64,000 bases of DNA, taken from the NCBI GenBank assembly GCA_030998225.1, contig JAPYXD010000608.1, positions 5,300,501-5,364,500 of the forward strand, given 5' to 3'. The notes beneath the pieces are model-generated. The model was not told the DNA's origin, did not search any database, and worked only from the letters and a program-made list of their open reading frames with translations. This document shows, piece by piece, positions 22,495 through 35,900 of the stretch (position 1 is its first letter; each line of letters begins with the position of its first letter). A program made the translations under genes and the position numbers. This DNA comes from Diplolepis rosae. Lineage: Eukaryota > Arthropoda > Insecta > Hymenoptera > Diplolepididae.

Positions 22495-22907
22495 TATATC
22501 ATGAACTATTTTACTAATTTTTTTACAGAAAAATTTGTCAAAATATATGGACAATGCCATCTAGTCTTGAATGGCGTTAAGTTATTTCTAATTCACAGGT
22601 TGATGAGGTCGATATAGTAGAGTTCCGTTATTACGGTGAGTGATACACTCTTCTACTGATCGAAATAATCGCCCAATGGGCACACGATATTAGAAACGTT
22701 TATGTAACATTCTACAAACGTTCTAGGAACATCCCAATGTCCAATGTCCGAAAGACGTTCTTAGAACGTTTTTGGAACGTCTTTCGGACATTGGACATTG
22801 GGATGTTTCTAGAAAGTTTGTAGAATGTTAGATGAACGTTTCTAATATCATGTGCCCATTGGGCGACTGAAATGATTTGGAAAATTAGTAAAATAGTTCA
22901 TGATATA
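22495..22907. repeat. Nested inverted repeats with perfect-looking 198-bp palindrome
   Basis: The outer arms (ATATCATGAACTATTTTACT at 22496 and its inverse at ~22880-22906) enclose an inner palindrome at 22669-22866 with ends CGCCCAATGGGCAC and a body of GAACGTT-type words, folding at about 22767. No frame. Confidence 0.85.
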
Positions 22908-24240
22908 TTCGTAGTAGAAAATGTGAAAGTGTATTATTTATGCCTTTATTCAACACGCGCCGAAATTTTGACCTAGTTTTGATCAAGCCCAAATCAGACA
23001 GAATCTCGTCCCAGTTGAGGTATTGAGTTAGCCCTAGATCAAAAAAGAAACGACCAAATAGTTCGTGGTGAAATTGGAGAGTCTTAAATTGTGGGACTAA
23101 CCAGGCCCGTTTTATTTTCTGCAAGGAAAAAAAGGACCTGTGACAGTAAAGTAAATCTTTGAGCTTTAAAACTAAGTATAAAATTATTGAATTACAAAAA
23201 ATGATCGAATTAATTATTTAGTTTGATTTCTTTTACATAAGCAAACATTTTCATCAATAAAATTTTTTCGACGAATTTTATCGCAGAAATTAATTGAAAA
23301 ATTGATTTTATCACTTTCAAAATAATTCATATTTTTGCCAAATGTCAATAACCCTAACCTTTTCAGTTTGTATTGATAGCATTTTTGTCAATTTATTCAT
23401 CATTTTATTAGAATACTGGGTTTATAAAAGTGTGCAAAAGAATGCAATTTTTTACTATCTCTCGGATTAAATCAGATTAAGTCGGATTGATTTTTGGCTG
23501 TTTTCATCAAACGAGATACAAAATTTTTTTCGGATTGGTTCGGAATGGTTCGGAAACAGATTCCGGAATGGCTATGAACAGCTCTGAGTCGCTCAGAATG
23601 AATTTCAATCCAATAATTTCGTCAGGGTATAAATATAATATAAATAAAAATATATTCAGATGGCAGGTATGAGTAAATATAAGAAGCATGGTTCCGGCTC
23701 TGTTATGAGTTTATTTTGTTACATGTTGATAAAAATATAATTTTATGCAATAAAACATGTTCTTCTACACTAAAAATTGAGTTTTTTAGCTTAAAAATGT
23801 TGTAATGAAAAAAAAAAGAATATTAAACAACGAAATAATCTGTTATTTTCCAATAAAATGCTTAAATTTTAATTAGAAAAATTTAAGTCCACTTTTATCA
23901 TAATTCTGTTAGTAATAGAAGTAGTCAAACGAAAAAAAATAGCTGATTGAAATGTATAGAATTTTTATATCCGGTTCAGTAGGCATTTTGCATATCATTC
24001 CTATCATTATCTATCCGCGAAGTCTAATTGATTTATATATTTATATCCGTAAAGTGCACGTATCTCTATTAGTCTTAATCTGACTGATGTAAGAGTTTTG
24101 TTTTTATTTCTATAATTTTCATGAATCTAATTATTGTACACACAGACATAATATTATAATCTTATTGCTAATGAATAATACTGCTCTAATCTATCATATT
24201 TTGATACATAGGTTTCAATCCATCTTATTATTTGTATCTT
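22908..24240. other. Non-coding AT-rich stretch
   Basis: No supportable gene or RNA. Confidence 0.4.
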
Positions 24241-24514
24241 CACTAGACGTTCAGAATAGGACGGCTGGTGTTAGGAGCGTCATAAAATTAGTTTGGTGAT
24301 AATGCAATGCTAGGGGTCGAAAGAGCGTCAACGTAAATAACTTGAAGTCGTTAAGTACCGTAAGAATAAAAAGTGACAGCGCCACTTCGTCGTATTCGCT
24401 TTAACTCTCTACCATGACTGAAATAGTTCTTACGACCCTGTTTGTTTTAATTTGAAGATTTACTGAGTTTTAGGAGGCAACACCTGAAACGGTCTCTATT
24501 CTGAACATCTAGTG
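24241..24514. repeat. MITE, 274 bp, CACTAGACGTTCAGAATAG ends
   Basis: Inverted ends of ~19 bases (CACTAGACGTTCAGAATAG and CTATTCTGAACATCTAGTG). No coding frame. Confidence 0.7.
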
Positions 24515-27500
24515 TATTTGCTTATCATCCGCTAGCTGGATTGATTTTTTGTTACCTCCCGTATATAGAAAATGAATCTGTGTCCAACATTGTCTATCCT
24601 TTTCAATTCTTCCTTTACACATGCATTGTCTTTCAGTTTTGATCAATAATGTAAAATTTACCTCTCTATCTTAATATTATTCTTATGATAATGTGGCAGA
24701 TTATGATCAAATAATTGGAAACATTTTTTAAGAGAACAGGTTCAAGAAAAATATTAACGGATAGATTAACACAAATACATATACATTCCGTGTTAAGTGA
24801 TAGAAGAAATCAATGAATCAAGCAGATTCATAAAGATAGATTTTAATTAAAAACAATGGTTTTCTAAAAGATGAATTAAAAAGAATAGGCATACAGTAAA
24901 AAAGGTCTTATATTGATTACGCCTAACTAACGATTCTGCCTTAAATTCATCAACCAAATATATCAACGCATAATTCTATCTAGTCTAGTTTGTGTCACGC
25001 CTTATAATTAGCCGACATTTAGGCTTAAATTGAGACTATATTTTTACAGAGCAAGTGTTATAAAGGTTGATCGCGAGTGGATCGCAGAAAGCCGTGGGAG
25101 GACAAACTTATCCGGAAGCATATTCCTGTCATACGTGCACTCATAGCCCTATTTCGCAACCCATTCGTGGCCACCCCATATAACACTCGGAGTCTGGTGT
25201 CATATTTTCTCCCAGTCTGATATAGAATATAGATTCTATGCTAATATTCGATGTTATATTAATCGGGTTCTAGGGTAAAATGTAGATTGTATCCAAAATC
25301 TAGTTAAATATAACACCTGGTTTTTTCGGTGCAATTATAAACACGAATACATTTTCTATTCAAGAAAGGTAACGAAAAAATCAAAATAGCTGGCAGATAG
25401 GTAAAAATAAGAAGGAGGATTAAAAATAATTGATTGAAACTGGTAAGCAATAAATTTCTAAAGGAAATGTCGAAAAGGATAGAGAATTATTGACACGGAT
25501 ACATTTCATATTCATGACAAATGAGAGAAAAATCTAAGTAACTTGTTGATAGAAAATGAAAGATTAGAACGCATAAGTATAAAAACAAATAGAAATACAT
25601 AAAAGTGTATAGGTAATGATTGAAACGAATAGTTAGTATCGAATAAAATTATTATTCATAAGAATGAAACGGATACTCTGCGAATATGGATGGATCATTA
25701 TTAGGGATTATAAAACATTTATTCATAAGAATATAAATATCTAGCTGATGGATCAGAACGGGTGAGGTCTTAATCTTTTTACTTACAGTAGAAAGTGTTT
25801 TTTTTTGTGTACTACACGGAAACATTTATTTGCTGAAATTTTCATTGACTGTCATCGAATTTTGAATGAAGCTAAAGTTTTAAAACTTTTCATTAAAGTT
25901 TCTATCAATTTCGTGTCTTTTTTTAATAAAGAAATCTAATAGTTGTCGAAATGTTCTTTGAGTATGAAAAATTTGACTGTCATAAAAAATTTTGCCAACT
26001 ATTTTCAAACTCTTCACTGAAAAGTAAAAGTTAAAAAAACATACCAACTTTAGTGACTTTCTAGTGATCCAAAGAATTTCAGACTGATACACCATGTTTA
26101 TTCTGGTTTATGATAAATGAGGCAAATTTTGTGAGAACGGTTTTTAGAATTTGATATTTAATCTTAGCGCAAAACTCCTAAAAAGTCTCTGTTAGTTCTG
26201 AAACTATGAGCTGAAAAATGTGAAGGCTTTTAGTCACCCATGTAGGGTGCGCTGTCTGGACCGAAAGTTGGGCTAACGTCGGCGCCGGTATTGCCAACGA
26301 TTGACATAAGTGGAGGCCAGAGATCTGTCCGCTGCTAGATAGTAACACCGGCCCGTTGACAGTTGATATCCGTGGGGCCAATATTGGCATATTCTTTAGG
26401 CTGAACATAGCTTTCTAATAGTCAATTTTGGATTTTAGGATATAAAAAAATATAAACAATAAAATAATTAATAAGCTTGAACTAAAATTTAAATAGATTT
26501 AGGCTTCACGGAGAGAAGCTGAGTGCTCATTAAATGTTAATAATACAGTTAAAAATCCAGTACAAATACAGTTAAAAATATTGATATTTTACAATCAAAT
26601 AATAAACTTAAAGCTGCCAAATAAAAAATAATAAACATTTATTTCAGAAAGTTGTTTTAATGTATTCAATTTCATTCAAACCATTATTATAAAATGTTAG
26701 AATTTAGGGATAATTGAGGTACAGTCATAAAGATTCCTATTATTATAGGATATAATGGTATTTCTGTATGTATTATTGCAAACTTGATTGAGCAAGAATT
26801 AGTATTCACGTTTAGAAAGAGTATTATTTATTGTTAGAAAATTGGGAATATGAAGAAGTGATACTGGTTAATAGTACATCTTAAAAATATGATTTTGGAA
26901 ACAGATATTTTAAATATCGTAAGTTAGAAAAAATGTAAAAAAGTTTAGTATCTTGAATATAAACGCACATTGAAATGAGAGACACTTGTATTTTTTGCAA
27001 CTTACCGTTGAGAGAATTCCAAAAGCCTATACGAAAAATGTCCGAAGGTTTCCGAACGCTTTCGTATTCAGCCGACGCACAGTGGTCCCAAATCCCAAAA
27101 ACCTGGCCAATATTAAAAAAATAACGTTTTTCCAATGGTAACGTTAACCATCACAGTCGACAGTTTAGGATCCTGTCCGTTCATTATCACGATAATTTAT
27201 TCCCAGATTTATATAACTGGATCCAGGCTCAGTCTAAATTTGGCCTTTTCTAGCGCCTCATTTTCAGAGCGAGGCATAAAAAAAGTGCACCCAAGCTGAT
27301 TAATACAACAAATAATCAGAAAATGATTGTTTTTAATTTCGAAAAAAATGGATTCTTCAAACAAGATACGTACAATCTTACTGTTTAATTACGAGTTGAA
27401 ATTACGTAAATAGTTTATGACAAAGTTATTCCCATTCTTCACAAAATTATCATCTTCCCAACGAAAAAGTTTGCATCAACATTTGGAAATATTTAATTGT

Positions 27501-28196
27501 CTTGCAGTATTCTGTCTCGTTATTTCCACAATTGTGTTTATTATGCGTTTTTCTTTAAAAATAGGAAGAGCAGCTACGGATGGCTGCGGATGTGATTTTT
27601 ATTCGACTTTTTCCATCATGGAGTATAACATAACTGCATGCATGCGTCACGGTTAGCCGAGTTTGCAGCTGACAAGATGACGGAAAAACATCGCGTCACG
27701 TTGGCGACGCGCGATACGTCCCACTTGTCTTTTAAAAACCAAAAATGCTTCTCGCGAAATAACATTTCTAATCGACAAGTACCAAATTACCCAATTACAT
27801 GTAATGTGTGTAATTAGGTAATTGACCTCTACTATAAGTAGCCAATCACGTGTAATCATCAATCTTCTCTTTATATGTTATGCTATTTTTTAGGTCGGAG
27901 GGGGTTGAAAAAGATTTGAATATAAAATATACGGTACGCAGAGTTTTCATTGGGAAATTTTTTTAAATCAAATATAGAGAATGCCCTTGTTTCATGTGTA
28001 GATAAGTTGAACGACGGAATGCATTATATATATTTATGTGAACATTGGATCTGAGTTGATATTACTTTTATGATTATAAATGTAAAATAAGATTGTAAAA
28101 ATGTTTGCAAATTCATATACCATATATTGCATCTGATTTAATATTATAAGTGTAAAGTGAAGATTGTGAAAATATTTGTGAGTTTGCCAAATACTA
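24515..28196. other. 3.7 kb without a supportable gene
   Basis: AT-rich. A GC-richer patch at ~26225-26400 (words such as GGCGCCGGTATTGCCAAC) is probably a repeat remnant. Another patch lies at 27640-27740. No motif-bearing frame. Confidence 0.4.
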
Positions 28197-29441
28197 GGGT
28201 GTTTGATATTGACGTGATAAAATGAACAAAAATTAATTTTTTTGGCAAAAATCGGATTTATTTCTCAATGTACTCTTCTTTTTGCTCGATACGACGAGTC
28301 CAATAATCTTTCATCTTTTCTATGCCTTCCAAAGAATACGATTTGTCAAATCCTTCAAAACACCCTTCTATTTCCCATTGAACTTCTTCGTTCGACACAA
28401 AACGCCTACCACACCGCCATCTCTTGAGGTTTAGGAACAGAAAATAGTCGCTCGGAGCCAAGTCTGGAGAATAAGGTTGATGCAGAAGCGATTCGAAACC
28501 CAATCTATGCTTTTCTGCCTGTGTAATGTTCGATGTGTGAGATGATGCATTGTCATGATGAAAAAGGATTTTTTTCTTCTTCAAATGTGGCCGTTTTTTC
28601 CTGATTTCGTCAACTAATCAATTCAATAATGCAGTATAATATGCTTCAGTAATCTTCCTTCCTTTCGCAAGGTAGTCGATGAAGTTTACTCTATGTGCAT
28701 TCCAAAAAAACACAGACTATAACTTTCCCAGCCGATTGTTGCGTTTTCGGATGCTTTGATGCACTTTCACCAGGTTTAATCCACTGTTTTGAGCGTTTAC
28801 ATGATTCTGGAGAATAGTGGTGGATCCATGTTTCATCCATCGCCACAAATCGATGCAAAAACTCTTTCGGATTGTCATTAAGATAAGCCAAATTATGCTC
28901 CAAGGTGGTCACACGAATGCGTTTTTGGTCGATTGTGAGCAATCGCGGCAAAATATTGACCACACGCTAAGTTGAGATGTATACAATCTCAGTTATCTCA
29001 CACACTTTCACCTTCGGGTGATTCAAAACAATATTATGAATTTGATTTATCATTTCTGGTGTAGTGATCTCATTGGGATGACCTGGTCTTGGTATGGTTT
29101 CTGTGCTCGTGCCACCACAACCAAATTCGGTAAACCACTTCTGAACCATTCCCTATGAGGGACCAGAGCCCGAATAATGTTTATCGAGCTTGGGCTTGGT
29201 TTCTGATAAGGTTTTTTCACGCAAAGAGTAGTGTTTCATCAACACACGAAATTCAATTTTTTCCATCTTGCCAAAAATTCGGAGGTTGATTGCTTTCAGA
29301 CACTGTAACTTATAAACTAATGAATGTATTTGGCTCAAATTTTGACAGAAGAGGTTTGACGGATGGAACTTGTCAGCAATGATAGCCGTTTGTTATTAGT
29401 GGCGATTTCTCATAGAAATATCACGTCAATATAATACACCC
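28197..29441 (-). mobile_element. Near full-length mariner, 1,245 bp
   Basis: The inverted ends (GGGTGTTTGATATTGACGTG and GGGTGTATTATATTGACGTG) are flanked by TA at 28195 and 29442. It contains one transposase relic on the minus strand. Confidence 0.92.
28258..29266 (-). pseudogene. Mariner transposase, near full length, frameshifted
   Basis: It starts MEKIEFRVLMKHY and covers the whole protein: the HTH region, MDETWIHHY (first Asp), HHDNASSHT (second) and SPDLAPSDYFLF (third; D34D). All three catalytic Asp are kept. The frame is broken by a stop before GMVQKWF, one after EIVYIST, and a frameshift near 28690. This is the least decayed transposase in the window by domain content. Confidence 0.92.
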
Positions 29442-30268
29442 TAGTATATTACTGTTTCCAATTATAAAATATACATTTTTTTTCTCATAACCAACATATT
29501 TAATCTTTTTGATGGCTGAAAAATATCGTTCGGAAGATAATGTCGTTTAGTAATTGTATTAATACTTTTCAACGTATAAAATATGTATGTCAATACATTT
29601 AAAACTGAATACGTATATTTGTCGAGAGATTTAATCAAGTATAGATGTGTGAAATTACTGTGTTTTTATTTTTGCGTTACAAATTTTTTAATTGAATATT
29701 AATATTAAATGATTTTATATAAATTTTCAGGTGTCTCAGACTTCATAAATTTTTTATCTCTTATATACTTGAATTATAATATATATTATACTTATATATA
29801 AATAATAAATATAACAATTTAATTAAGACCATGGATTACCTGGATCACGTTTCGTCGATAATTGTAATTACTCTATGTAGGATTAATAAAAATTAAGAAC
29901 TATCTTCGAAATTTTCTGCAAGATCTAGTCAATCTTGTATTTTTGTAACATTAGGTTTACATCTTAGTAAAGATGTAGTGGTTTTTCAGAAAAAATATTT
30001 TTTGGCTGAATGAGAGTTTTGACAAATGAATACTTACCAACTATCTCTTGTAGTTGTTGTTTTTTAATTCGCGCGGCACCTTGACTCCAACATTCTGGTT
30101 CCGGCAATGTTAAACATCTAATTGTACTACACCTCGGAAATTCGTGCAAACTCGTGCTTCAAAAAATCTGATATTTTATGGCATAAAACTCAAAGTAAAC
30201 GGCTAGGTATTTCATATAGAAACCTATTATTCATTTATAATGTAATTGTAATTCATAGTAGTTAAATA
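29442..30268. other. Non-coding interval with end fragment of TTAAGGCCATGG family
   Basis: AT-rich. ~29822-29860 resembles one end of the 11121 MITE (TTAAGACCATGGATTA). No gene. Confidence 0.4.
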
Positions 30269-30486
30269 CACTGAAAAAAATGTTTAGTTAGAACAACAAC
30301 TTTTTTGATCGCAAACCAGCATCTTTTATTATAACAACTTTTTTAGTTGGTGTTACTACCCAAGTTCTTGTGATAACAATTAAGATAGTAAGACCAACAA
30401 AAAAAGTTTTTGTTCTAACTACTAAAATAGCTGTAGCATATTTTACAAACCGAAGTAGTTGGTTTTACTAAATATTTTTTTCAGTG
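30269..30486. repeat. Complete MITE, 218 bp, CACTGAAAAAAAT ends
   Basis: The inverted ends CACTGAAAAAAATGTTTAGT and its partner at 30467-30486 are flanked by TA at 30267 and 30487. The body folds back around GGTGTTACTACC. Related partial copies are at 414 and ~21040. Confidence 0.85.
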
Positions 30487-30958
30487 TACTCAGAGAAAGT
30501 TTAGTCTGACGTTAAAACGATATTTTTTTCTAAAAAAATCGTTTAAAAAGAAAACGAAATCATTTAAGCGTCAAAAAAAAATGTTCAAGCTTAAAAGGGC
30601 CCGTTTTTGAACTACGTAGGAAAAAAAATTATTTTCAAGAGATTTCTGTTAAAACTTCAAGCGAGCCCGTTTAAATATAAAACAAGTGTTTTACAACACT
30701 TTTCATTAATCAATCACCTTTTCTTGATCTTTATTTTGCTCCGTATAGATTTCAAAACGTTCCAGTGAATAAATGAAAATACAATCCTTCTTCCTAAGGG
30801 CATATGATACTTTGTTCATGTAAGAAACCAGAAATATATTTCTGGTGAGAAATATTTCTAGTAATAGGAACGTGGTACAAAACTCGGAAAGTTTTCAAGA
30901 AAACCTAATTTTTCTTTTTTGGCACAACAGCGCGTATAAAGCACTAGGACGCACTCAC
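30487..30958. other. Short non-coding interval
   Basis: A small imperfect palindrome around 30500-30610 (AAAACGAT / ATCGTTT words). No gene. Confidence 0.35.
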
Positions 30959-31770
30959 CTAATAAACCGTCCAATCGCCGTTGTCCTGAATAATGGCCTG
31001 GCACCTTCTAGGCATGCTCTCGACTAGTTTTTCGGCATATTCCGTAGGTAGAGAGCCTCATACCTCCTTAATTCATCGAGAGAGCTGCTTCAGGGTAAAT
31101 GCACGCCTTCCTGCAAGCTTCCTCTTCACGGCACTCCACACATTTTCTATTGGATTCGCATCAGGAGATTGTGAAGGCCAGTCCAAGGTCGTGATGCCAT
31201 TTTCCGCTTTCCAGGACGTGCAGAGGTGACTCCGATGTTTGGAGTCGTTGTCCTCTTGAAGGATCCAATCCTTATTGTTGGCTCCAAACATATTCTCTGC
31301 AGATATCAAAAGGACGCTTCGTCCGAAAAAAGTACATTGGACCAATCGCGATCAACATTTTCCGTAGCCCATGCCAAGCGTTTTTCCATGTGAACCTCTG
31401 AGAGGAGGGGTTTCTGCCTCGTGGGACGGTACTGCACTTTCGTCTCAGCTAATCTGCGTCTTATGGTTTTTATACTAGCGTGTAGTCCCTTCTCCACTAG
31501 CTTAGCTTTGGCTTCACGCAGCCGTAGAGTTGGGTTGCGCTTGAACAGTGCAACGATCATCTTATCCTCCTTACTGGACGTTGCTCGCGTTTCTCCTTTC
31601 TCTGGCAGGTCATCGACGGTTTTCGTGTCCCTATACCGCTCAACCCACATTTGCACGAAGTGCTTATAATTTTTAAGCACTTTGGCAGCAGCTGAGTATG
31701 AAAGATGTGGTCCGCGTGCATGGGTGCACAAAAAAACCGCTTCGTAACGTTTAACGTAGATAGCATTCAT
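30959..31770 (-). pseudogene. Tc1-like transposase, middle deleted
   Basis: The start is MNAIYVKRYEAVFLC. The two N-terminal helix-turn-helix units follow (HFVQMWVERYRDTKTVDDLP, TLRLREAKAKLVEKGLHASI). Next come NVLFSDEAS (first Asp), a deletion of roughly 80-100 residues with frameshift, and then LQEDNDSKHRSH and SPDANPIENVW. The spacing is D34E, typical of Tc1. The tail CQAIIQDNGDW ends at a stop at 30959. A stop also follows TLKQLSR. I did not find terminal repeats. Confidence 0.9.
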
Positions 31771-32845
31771 AGCTTAATGTTGTGTAATAATTATTAAATA
31801 ATTGTGACAATAATTAAATTATCTATCTCTCGGAATAAGGATGGTTAAAATGGATAATGTAATGTTAGCCGTTTTCTCTGTTTTTTTTATCTTTTACGTA
31901 TCATAATTGTAAATACTTGTAATATTGGAAACGTGGAAGGCAGAACAAGCCTTTGTGAAAATGTTGATGCATAAATGCCTTCTTTTTAAACGCCGAAATG
32001 ACCACAGAACAAGAGAGTCAGAATAGTTATTTGTGACACAAAAGCCCTAAGCAGCACTTTTTTAAACGAGTGTAAAGTTGCAGTACAAGCCGAAGCGTAG
32101 CCTAGACAACGACTTTTAATGTAACTTCACATGAGTGAAAAATGCTGCTCAGTGGTTGAGCGTCACAAATTATTTTTTATTACACCTATAATAATATGTG
32201 CGAGTGCAACACCACAGCATGCCGATAATGCAAATGAACTTAACGGCCATAAAAGTATTACAGCCTTTCTTTGGACAATCAGATCACAGTACGTCCGCTA
32301 CTTTAAAGTCCTACGACCCTAAGTAAAGCGTTTTGCAGCCTGGGCCTAGCAACACTACGTTGGGGATTGCCCAGAGACGCTAAACTCGCACTTATGATGG
32401 TGTGATAGAAAATATGTTAGGGAGGCTCTAGTAGAAAAGTCTGTCTCTGGTCAGCATTTCTTCTTCGAGCTGTAGTGCAGTGTAGCATCGGTGTCGCATT
32501 TTCACCGTTTTGAATTCATATTGCAATGCTTTAAACTGGTTTTTTTGTCTTGGATTTATGCAATCCTCCCCACCTTCTCTACATTTATTTCCTAAGTCCC
32601 TTTGTGTGTTAATTTGCGCTTAGGTTGAGGAGCGTGTGCGTACCATTGAAAAGCATGAGAAATATCGTGTCTTCGTTATAGCTATTACTTTTAACTCGAG
32701 TAAGACTTTAAATCAATCCTGAATTAGATTATTATGCTTCAAGTGTCTTGAACTTCATTGCATTTAGTTCCGAACTGCCTAACATTAATCTCCTTTTTTT
32801 AAATGATTGCAATATGTTAATCAAATTAATTTTTCTTTGTTGCAG
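31771..32845. other. Region just upstream of the RPEL1 exon
   Basis: No gene found. An imperfect hairpin at ~32050-32149 has arms AGCAGCAC/TGCTGCT and GTAAAGTTGCA/TGTAACTTCAC. This is where an upstream Mrtf exon or alternative promoter could lie, but none is recognisable. Confidence 0.35.
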
Positions 32846-32911
32846 CACTGAAGGTTAAATTGATGTTGCGGCGACCAATCAATCAATTAGTGGCACAGGG
32901 TATTATGCCTC
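32846..32911 (+). CDS. Mrtf: Mrtf exon with RPEL motif 1
   Basis: The exon is flanked by a TTGTTGCAG acceptor and a GTAAGTAAT donor. It begins with two bases that finish a codon and ends with one base of a Pro codon. It encodes 21 residues including RRPINQL and QGIMP, the hallmark of the first RPEL of MRTFs. The usual Glu of RPxxxEL is Gln here. It stands alone, 10.3 kb upstream of the next exon. Confidence 0.9.
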
Positions 32912-35900
32912 GTAAGTAATCTTATATCTGACAGTTTTTATTGGCATCATGGGTGTAAATTTGGTGAAAAACTAGGAAATGAGTCAAACCATTGTAGTTT
33001 TAAAAAGTAAGAGATTCTAAAACTCGAATATCTTGAGAATAGTTCGAAATGAAACCGAGCCAAAAAAAAAACAAAAGACAGCTAACAATAAGTTACAACA
33101 TTTATAGCAGAGGTTGATGAGTAATGCTAAGCCCGACCAATTTGAGGAAATTTATAATATGATTTCTCGAAACTATGTTTTTCAAGCAATTACTCGATTA
33201 ATTTAAATTTCGGTATGATTATTTCGAATAATATTATCTATTATGTTACGTACGAATTTTTTCATCGTAAGTTGTGTGTCAATTATATACTTTGTGAACA
33301 ATACTAAAGTTAAGTATCAATCTGTTTTTAACCCTTTAACGGTCCGTGCAAAGTAACTTCCCACCTCATTTTCTTCGGTTTTTTTTTATTATAACTCAGC
33401 TCTATGACATCGTATCAACATAAAATAAACTTTTCTATGCATATCAATATTATATCTATGCACTGCTATATGAGTTTCACATCAATTATGAATTTAGAAA
33501 TTGTTATTGAATAAACAATGACAAAAAATGTTGTTTTTTGAGTGAATTTTTATTTTCAAGTTTTTTCAATTGATATCTGCCATATTGGATCCACCATTTT
33601 TAATTGATTTAACATTGGTAAATATTGTTTTCACTGATGAATCAGTTATAAAGCAAAGCACTGATTCAATCAGTGAAAATTTGACTGATTCTGATTTAGA
33701 GAGTAGTAATCGCTGGAGACCAGATCTGGAGAATATGATGGATCAAGAAGCATTTCGTAACCCAAAGAATCCAATTTCACCATTGCTTTTATGAATAAGT
33801 ACGTCAGTTTGTTTTCTTGATGAAAAACATTTTTTTTAATTCAAATTCGCTCGTTTTTTCTCGATCTCTTTGTCCAATTTGGCTAATAATGTAACATAGT
33901 ACTCACCAGTTATTCTTTTTCCTTTTTCCAAATAGTTGTGTCTTTGAGCGGTTCGGTTAGCTTTCACCCGCTTGCAACCACTTTCCAGATTGTCTATTGG
34001 ACTCCAGTGTATAATAATGAATCCATGTTTCACCAATTGTCACGAATCGACGCAAAAATTCCTTTCGATTACGCTGAAACAACGTGAAAGCACGCTCCCA
34101 ATTATCAATACGCTGCTGCTTCTGGTCGATTGTTAGAGAACGCGGCACCCATCGCGTAGATAGTTTTTTCATACCCAAATGTTCATTTGAAATATGTTGC
34201 ACGCGTTTTTTGATATCTTAACCATGTCAGCTATCTCAATCACTTTAACTTTTCGATCATCCCAGAACAATACGATTCACTCTTTTGATATTTTATTCAG
34301 TAACTGCTTCATTTCGACTATAAATCCTAAAATGATCGCCAAAACATAATAAAATTTTTGCTGAAGGCCAGTGAAGGTTAGCATTACTCCATAAGTATAC
34401 AAATTCTAAGATAGTCACGCAATATCTATATGGGGCTGCAGACTTTTCACTCCATGTAGCATTCCTTTTTATCTCTGGAAATCATATAAAGGTCAATAAT
34501 GTAAGAATAATGATTATAATATTTACTGTAAGCAGGATTTTTAGAATGTTCGATAACTTCACTTGTATGAATATTAGCTACCTTTATTTTCTCACTTTAA
34601 ACTTTAGAATTTGAACGAATTAGCAGTTAGGGATTGTCAAATTTAATTAGCAGCATCATACATGCAAGATAAATTGCAACAGAGAGAAGAATAGGAACTT
34701 GAAATAGATGAATTTACAGAAAAACCCGATCTTCTAAGAACACGCACGTCCTCGCGATTTCGCATTGATGCAAATAATAATAGTGGATCTGATAAAACTA
34801 GAAAATTTGCACTCTGTTAGCACTAAAAAGTTAATTCAAGCAACACAAGATGAGCAGAGTATCTTTCAAGAAAAGAATAAAAATTGTATGTTTATAAAGT
34901 GAACTGTATTACAGAAGATACCATATAGTGGGAAGTGAATTACATGCATGTTTTAACTTGAAGTGACAATGAATTTCGAAGATTTTAAAAATTCAAAATG
35001 ACTGATTTAATTTTATCGCCTACGTCTCAAAAGCATACTAATTATTGCAGAACCCTCTTTGGTGTCCCAAGATTATTCTTTATATTAAGAGGTCAAAAAA
35101 GAAAGTTTACATCGGGGTTGGGTTGAGTTACAATAACTTGCTTTTAGTCATGAAGTAGTATAGTTCTGTAGGTAATGATAGTATTTAATAATTAACTATG
35201 TGAAGTTATCTTAAGAAAATCTTGTTCAAGACTAACTGGAATCTATCATTAGGGCCATAGATCAACCGAATCACGTGACTAAATTATAGTTTATATTCCT
35301 GTAAAATAACTTTTTGTACACAATACATAACACATCGTTCAATAAGTCCCAGGACTAACTAAGAAAACAACATTTATTTTTCTAGCTTTTCTAACTTTTC
35401 GATACCATGCTTGTAAAATGATTTCTCCTTGGCCTCAAAATAAGCTTCAGTTTCAGCGATTACTTCCTCATTCGAGACAAATCTTTTTCCCTGGAGCATC
35501 TTTTTGAGATCAGCAAAGAGCCAGTAGTCGCTGGGGGCTAGATCTGGAGAGTATGGTGGGTGGGGAAGCAATTCGTAGCCTAATTCAGAAAATTTTGCCA
35601 TCGTTTTCATTGACTTGTGGCACGGTGCATTGTCTTGATGAAAGATGCTTTTTTTCTTTTTCATGTGTGGTCGTTTTTTTGCGATTTCGTCCTTTAAACG
35701 CACCAATAACTCAATGTAATAGTCACTGTTGATATATTTTCCCTTTCCAAGGTAGTCGATGTAAATTATACCGTGCGCATCCCAAAAAACTGACGCCATG
35801 ACTTTGCCAGCTGACTGTTGCGTTTTCGGACGCTTCGGACGGCTTTCACCGGCTGCACGCCACTCAGCTGACTGCCGCTTCAGCTCCGGAGTGAGATGAT

